Positions 21,424 through 24,082 of a stretch of DNA of 24,082 bases are shown one piece after another. The position numbers were made by a program, and so were the translations under genes. Within the stretch, counting starts at the first letter, position 1. Every line of letters starts with the position of its first letter. Source of the DNA: a virus; IMG/VR virus record IMGVR_UViG_3300046028_000856, positions 1 through 24,082 of that record. One strand, written 5' to 3'. Under the pieces are notes generated by a model. It was not told where the DNA came from. It saw only the letters and a list, made by a program, of their open reading frames with translations, and did not search any database.

Positions 21424-21656
21424 TATCTAAACCCTGCTGTTTTCTTTGCAATGTTTTTTGGTTGCGCTACAAACTGTTTACCTGCCGCTTTACCTGCTCG
21501 TTTTGCCCGCGTTGTTGCAGCGTACTCCGCAGAGCTAAGACTTTTGATCGCAGCTTCTGGGAGATACCGCTCACCCGTTTTTGACGAAGGCTTTCCCGAC
21601 TTGGTGCGCCACTTTTGATCGCCCCAATTTTTTAGGGAAGTCTGCGGCGGTTTCAA
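21423..21656 (-). CDS. DUF5872 C-terminal half, TTG start (77 aa)
   Basis: The first codon is TTG (21656-21654), overlapping the TGA of the upstream gene. The sequence SLKNWGDQKWRTKSGKPSSK, then TGERYLPEAAIKSLSSAEYA and GKQFVAQPKNIAKKTAGFR matches the C-terminal half of DUF5872 proteins as I remember them. The N-terminal half is the preceding gene. The product is very basic, consistent with binding DNA or a virion component. It could be made independently, by reinitiation, or as a fusion by a -1 frameshift at GAT-TGA. GGGGGA lies 8 nt before the TTG. Confidence 0.72.
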   Translation of the reverse strand: MKPPQTSLKNWGDQKWRTKSGKPSSKTGERYLPEAAIKSLSSAEYAATTRAKRAGKAAGKQFVAQPKNIAKKTAGFR

Positions 21657-21940
21657 TCTCTGTATCCCCCACCTGCGGCTTTATAGCGTTTAGCCATTAC
21701 TTGCGCTTTTCTTGCGCTCCATTGCCCTGCGCCTGTACCCACAATTGCCGCAGCTTTGACGCTGTTGAAAATACGTTTGCGTAAACCGGGCTTGGTGTAG
21801 TTACCGGCTTCATTTACCTTGGACTTAGTCTCACCACCTTCTTTGTACTCAGTGAAGTCAGTGTCATCCCGACGTGCCTTGCGGATGCCTTTAGGCATTT
21901 TAGATGGGCTGATACTGCCCATTCCGCGTGAGGCCATCAT
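21653..21940 (-). CDS. DUF5872 N-terminal half (95 aa)
   Basis: Starts at the tandem ATGs 21940/21937, overlapping the upstream stop. MASRGMGSISPSKMPKG, then basic residues, then AGNYTKPGLRKRIFNSVKAA and GQWSARKAQVMAKRYKAAGG match the N-terminal half of DUF5872 (KPGQWSARKAQ pattern). It ends in GGYRD directly before the TTG-started second half. Other phages, to my memory, also carry this as a separate gene ending in YKD, which would make the split ancestral. Function unknown; small, basic, in the head-neck cluster. Confidence 0.75.
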   Translation of the reverse strand: MMASRGMGSISPSKMPKGIRKARRDDTDFTEYKEGGETKSKVNEAGNYTKPGLRKRIFNSVKAAAIVGTGAGQWSARKAQVMAKRYKAAGGGYRD

Positions 21941-22173
21941 ACAAACCTGCCCTTGGTTTTACCCTTGGTAGCGCAGCCATCAGCACGTTTGGAAGCAGTC
22001 ATGCCGCCAGAAGCCTTCTTGACGGGCGCTGACGCACTGTCAATATCTTGAGGCGGGCTACCTTTGCCTTCCGTGTAGATACCTGCATTCTGCTTTTTAT
22101 CGTAGTCTGCAAGTTCTTTAGCCGTTGGGCCACCTTGCTTACCGCGACCTGCGCCAGCGTTATATTCAGCCAT
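21937..22173 (-). CDS. Small phage protein with C-terminal RADG/GKTKGR tag (78 aa)
   Basis: ATG at 22173 with AAAGGGG upstream. The N-terminus (MAEYNAGAGRGKQGGPTAKE) is Gly-rich; the middle has PPQDIDSASAP. The end, KKASGGMTASKRADGCATKG and KTKGRFV, is the same C-terminal tag found in the products of 22185-22724 and 22898-23209. The stop overlaps the next start (ATGA). Probably disordered apart from the tag, and presumably a minor virion protein. The function is unknown. Confidence 0.75.
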   Translation of the reverse strand: MAEYNAGAGRGKQGGPTAKELADYDKKQNAGIYTEGKGSPPQDIDSASAPVKKASGGMTASKRADGCATKGKTKGRFV

Positions 22174-22184
22174 GATTTACCCCT

Positions 22185-22724
22185 TTAGCAGGCGCGACCG
22201 CCCTTAGCCATCATCTTGCCTTTGGTCTTGCCTTTTTGAGCAATACCATCAGCGCGACTAGATGCAGAACCACCAGAAGCCATCTTTTTAGCCATGCCGC
22301 CGTGTTTCATTGCGCCTTTACCGTCACCGATAAACGCAGGTTTGCCGTCTTTCATGGGCATACCGCCATCAGCCATTTTCTTCATACCGCCTTTTTTCAT
22401 GCCCATCATCTCGGCCTTCTCATGCTTCATCATGGAAGCAGGAGCGCCTTTTTTCTTCATGAAGGCCATCTCTTTACCAAGCATTGCTTTAGAGTCTTTC
22501 ATTTCGCCACCTTTTTTAAAAAGCTCGCTTTTACCCTGTCGAGTTTCAGGTTTGTTGATCTTCTGAAGGTCTGCGCGGCTGCGAGTTCCCCCAAACTTCT
22601 TGCCTTTGTCCGCCGTAGCAAAGTCCTGTCCCACGCTTTGAGGAACTTCAACCTTCTTGGCAAACGCTGGATTGTTAGCCACCGCTGCCATAAAGTTATG
22701 TTGTTTCTTACTTGTTGACGGCAT
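22185..22724 (-). CDS. Lys/Met/Gly-rich phage protein, DUF3008-like start, RADG tag (179 aa)
   Basis: The frame extends to 22784; ATG 22724 is chosen because MPSTSKKQHNFMAAVANNPA is the start I recall for this family and resembles DUF3008 (MP-KS-AQ--M-AA). Next come VPQSVGQDFATADKGKKF and, from about residue 70, a low-complexity run of Lys, Met and Gly (KKGGMKKMADGGMPMKDGKP). The C-terminus carries SSRADGIAQKGKTKGKMM then AKGGRAC. The start overlaps the end of the small membrane-protein gene by 17 nt. Likely disordered and basic; a virion or DNA-packing role is guesswork. Confidence 0.75.
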   Translation of the reverse strand: MPSTSKKQHNFMAAVANNPAFAKKVEVPQSVGQDFATADKGKKFGGTRSRADLQKINKPETRQGKSELFKKGGEMKDSKAMLGKEMAFMKKKGAPASMMKHEKAEMMGMKKGGMKKMADGGMPMKDGKPAFIGDGKGAMKHGGMAKKMASGGSASSRADGIAQKGKTKGKMMAKGGRAC

Positions 22725-22896
22725 CTTTATGCGCCCACCGTTGTACGGTATCAGTTTCCCAAATGCGGATAACCATCCACACAATGGTCAATACGCCGCC
22801 AATAAGTGCTACCACGGGAGTCATCCACCCTAAGAACCCACCAAGGCCCATCACAACTGCCGCACCGTCAACCATGGTCTTTGTGTCGTGGTTCAT
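22708..22896 (-). CDS. Small two-helix membrane protein, possible class II holin (62 aa)
   Basis: The frame opens at 22947, but ATG 22896 lies 1 nt after the upstream TGA and gives MNHDTKTMVDGAAVVMGLGG. Two hydrophobic segments, about residues 9-26 and 29-46 (TPVVALIGGVLTIVWMVI), are followed by RIWETDTVQRWAHKD. Size, two helices and the charged W-rich tail fit class II holins or holin-like proteins of phages. A separate 3TM-type holin is encoded beside the endolysin, so this one may be a second holin, an antiholin, or a virion-associated membrane peptide. Confidence 0.7.
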   Translation of the reverse strand: MNHDTKTMVDGAAVVMGLGGFLGWMTPVVALIGGVLTIVWMVIRIWETDTVQRWAHKDAVNK

Positions 22897-22897
22897 G

Positions 22898-23209
22898 TCA
22901 GTACATCTTTCCACGGGTTTTACCCCGTTGGGCCATACCATCCGCACGGCGAGAAGCAGTCATACCACCTTTTTTCATTGCGGCTCCAGCAGCCCCAATA
23001 ACGCCAGCGGGTGCCATGGATTGCATAGCCATCTGTTTCTGCGCTTCCTTGTCTTTCATTGCTTTTTCAAGCAACGCAGAGCCTTCGCCACCTTCTAGCC
23101 CTGATTTCATCCCAAGGGCTCTTGAAAGCGCCTGAGGGATTGCTGTTAGACCACCTAGCAATGCTTTACCAACATCGCCACCTTCGTCAAACCGTTTAGC
23201 TTTTGCCAT
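22898..23209 (-). CDS. Small phage protein with C-terminal RADG/GKTRGK tag (103 aa)
   Basis: ATG at 23209 with AAGGA upstream. Starts MAKAKRFDEGGDVGKALLGG, has a helical middle (ALLEKAMKDKEAQKQMAMQS), a Gly/Ala-rich hydrophobic stretch (GVIGAAGAAMKKGG) and ends in MTASRRADGMAQRGKTRGKM plus Y. The tag is shared with two neighbours. The FDEGG-D-G opening resembles other internal virion peptides of phages. Role unknown; it was probably packaged with or attached to the capsid through the tag, which is inference. Confidence 0.75.
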   Translation of the reverse strand: MAKAKRFDEGGDVGKALLGGLTAIPQALSRALGMKSGLEGGEGSALLEKAMKDKEAQKQMAMQSMAPAGVIGAAGAAMKKGGMTASRRADGMAQRGKTRGKMY

Positions 23210-23218
23210 GATATGTCC

Positions 23219-23473
23219 TTAACATTTCCAAGCCCGAAGGCTTTTGTTAATCCGTGAATTGGGGTCTTTGGCTGTTTTGGGGCTGGTCAGCTTTTTCTTC
23301 ATCCCAGTCATCCTTGCACAGAAAGAGTCGCGCCTGCTGCCGCCCTCGGGCTGCGGTGCTTTCAGACCCGGCTTGCCGGGATTGGCTTTGTTGTAGGAAG
23401 CCCGTCCCTTGGCGTTCAAGCCGCCCTTCTCGGATTTGCCTTCCTTGCGTTGCCATGCAGGGGACTTAGCCAT
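23219..23473 (-). CDS. DUF6321 phage protein (84 aa)
   Basis: The frame opens at 23563; ATG 23473 is chosen because MAKSPAWQRKEGKSEKGGLN is the family start, and it overlaps the upstream stop by 8 nt. KGRASYNKANPGKPGLKAPQ, then PEGGSRRDSFCARMTGMKKK and NSRINKSLRAWKC form a highly conserved pattern that I associate with DUF6321, found in many phages and some large viruses. Highly basic with three Cys-containing motifs including the terminal WKC. No proven function; frequent location in head/neck clusters suggests a virion-linked role. Confidence 0.82.
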   Translation of the reverse strand: MAKSPAWQRKEGKSEKGGLNAKGRASYNKANPGKPGLKAPQPEGGSRRDSFCARMTGMKKKLTSPKTAKDPNSRINKSLRAWKC

Positions 23474-23759
23474 AGCACACCGTAATGCCAGTGGGTGCGG
23501 TTGCCACGGCGGTATACCAAATTCCATTTGGAAAAACGATACCTTCGCCCGGCAAAATGACATTGGTCATATTGGAGTTTGAGCCAGTGTCCAACTCCAA
23601 CAAAATGTTACCACCTGAAGCGTCCAAGAAACGCGCCATACCAGCAGTTGCGCCGCCGGTAATGATTACCGATTTAAGGCGGACACGCCCAGATACAAGG
23701 GCTAGGTTTGTTTGTGCGCCGGTAGCATGGGCGGATTTAACGTCTGTTTGCATTGCCAT
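23466..23759 (-). CDS. Small virion protein, probable head-associated (97 aa)
   Basis: ATG 23759 is selected over a TTG at 23765 because AAAGGAG lies 7 nt upstream. The sequence MAMQTDVKSAHATGAQTNLA, VRLKSVIITGGATAGMARFL, GNILLELDTG and VILPGEGIVFPNGIWYTAV is all beta and resembles short phage proteins encoded after capsid genes. It lies immediately downstream of a terminator that follows a decoration-like gene. Function is unproven; a minor capsid or decoration component is likely. Confidence 0.72.
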   Translation of the reverse strand: MAMQTDVKSAHATGAQTNLALVSGRVRLKSVIITGGATAGMARFLDASGGNILLELDTGSNSNMTNVILPGEGIVFPNGIWYTAVATAPTGITVCYG

Positions 23760-23773
23760 AATCAATCTCCTTT

Positions 23774-23792
23774 AAAAAGGGGCCGAAGCCCC
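23774..23792 (-). terminator. Rho-independent terminator with TTCG loop
   Basis: On the minus strand GGGGC-TTCG-GCCCC forms a perfect 5-bp stem with an ultrastable UUCG loop, directly followed by five T residues. It sits between the stop at 23803 and the ribosome-binding site of the gene starting at 23759. It probably terminates part of the transcription after a highly expressed head gene, with readthrough into the neck genes. Confidence 0.85.
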
Positions 23793-23802
23793 ATTGGGTT
23801 GA

Positions 23803-24081
23803 TTAGGTTGTCGAGAACGGTGTTGCAACAGTGCCTGAACCGTTTACAGTGCCGGTGACCATATAGCAGTTTGCAGCAACAGCAACGATTTCGATGAATG
23901 TGCCAGCAACGCCGCCGGTTGTTCCGCCGTTGAAGTTGATGACGTCAAAGGTGTCTGCGGCTAAGGCGTTGTACGCAACCAAAGCGTCAGATGAGTCGGT
24001 GTCAACACCAAACAAAGTGCCAATGAACAGGTCTGTTCCGTTGGTGGCGATCCTCAGCGAGCTTGTAGTGATGGTTGTGGG
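23803..24081 (-). CDS. Probable head decoration / capsid-associated protein, N-terminus cut by window edge
   Basis: The frame is open to the right edge; the last 92 residues are visible. The sequence includes SLRIATNGTDLFIGTLFGVD, DALVAYNALAADTFDVINFN, GGTTGGVAGTFIEIVAVA and ends MVTGTVNGSGTVATPFSTT. All-beta, Gly/Thr-rich and acidic, like capsid decoration or spike proteins; similar phage proteins, to my memory, lie next to the major capsid gene. The gene start lies outside the window, and a terminator follows the stop, as for strongly expressed head genes. Confidence 0.65.
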   Translation of the reverse strand, partial: PTTITTSSLRIATNGTDLFIGTLFGVDTDSSDALVAYNALAADTFDVINFNGGTTGGVAGTFIEIVAVAANCYMVTGTVNGSGTVATPFSTT

Positions 24082-24082
24082 A

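Noticed and set aside
23219-23563. Longer start for the DUF6321 gene
   Set aside because: The family start MAKSPAWQRKEG lies at 23473; the upstream extension lies wholly within the preceding gene.

Overview
The window is a single 24-kb block of tailed-phage (Caudoviricetes) late genes. Every supportable gene lies on the minus strand, so the biological order runs from high to low coordinates. Genes abut tightly, with many ATGA or TAATG stop/start overlaps and Shine-Dalgarno sequences of AAGGAG type, as expected for one long late transcript. I see no tail tube, sheath, tape-measure or tail chaperone genes. The helical connector genes, large tail protein, ejection-type internal proteins and fibre cluster fit a short-tailed (podovirus-like) phage. 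Gene families and base composition fit a phage of a Gram-negative, possibly freshwater proteobacterial host; that host assignment is inference. No integrase, tRNA, CRISPR array or insertion sequence was seen. Both ends are cut inside genes.

Layout in transcription order. (1) 24081-22898: end of a probable head-decoration gene, a UUCG-loop terminator, a small virion protein, a DUF6321 protein and a small protein with a C-terminal RADG/GKT(K/R)GK tag. (2) 22896-21423: a small two-helix membrane protein, two more RADG-tagged proteins, and two adjacent genes that together match the two halves of a DUF5872 protein. (3) 21423-18901: two head-to-tail adaptor-like proteins with a zinc-ribbon protein and two small basic proteins between them. 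(4) 18901-16580: two small conserved structural proteins flanking a methyltransferase-DUF115 fusion. (5) 16510-9111: a fibre/adhesin cluster. It holds an 873-aa protein made of 37 repeats of 22 residues, several short fibre proteins and their small partners, a glycine-rich adhesin and a tail-collar-domain fibre. (6) 9108-6949: a lysis region with two overlapping membrane-protein genes, another membrane-anchored protein, a 3TM-type holin and a GH24 endolysin. (7) 6940-1: a large tail structural protein, a small conserved protein, and two large probable internal/ejection proteins separated by a small conserved gene.

Together these genes build the neck, short tail, host-recognition apparatus and ejection proteins and release the progeny. 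The least ordinary parts are the long solenoid-like repeat protein, the methyltransferase-DUF115 fusion inside the virion gene block, the duplicated fibre/partner cassette, the short C-terminal tag shared by three neighbouring proteins, and the out-of-frame overlap of two membrane-protein genes, the longer of which seems to need an ATT start. Functional names rest on sequence motifs recalled from phage protein families; no search was run.
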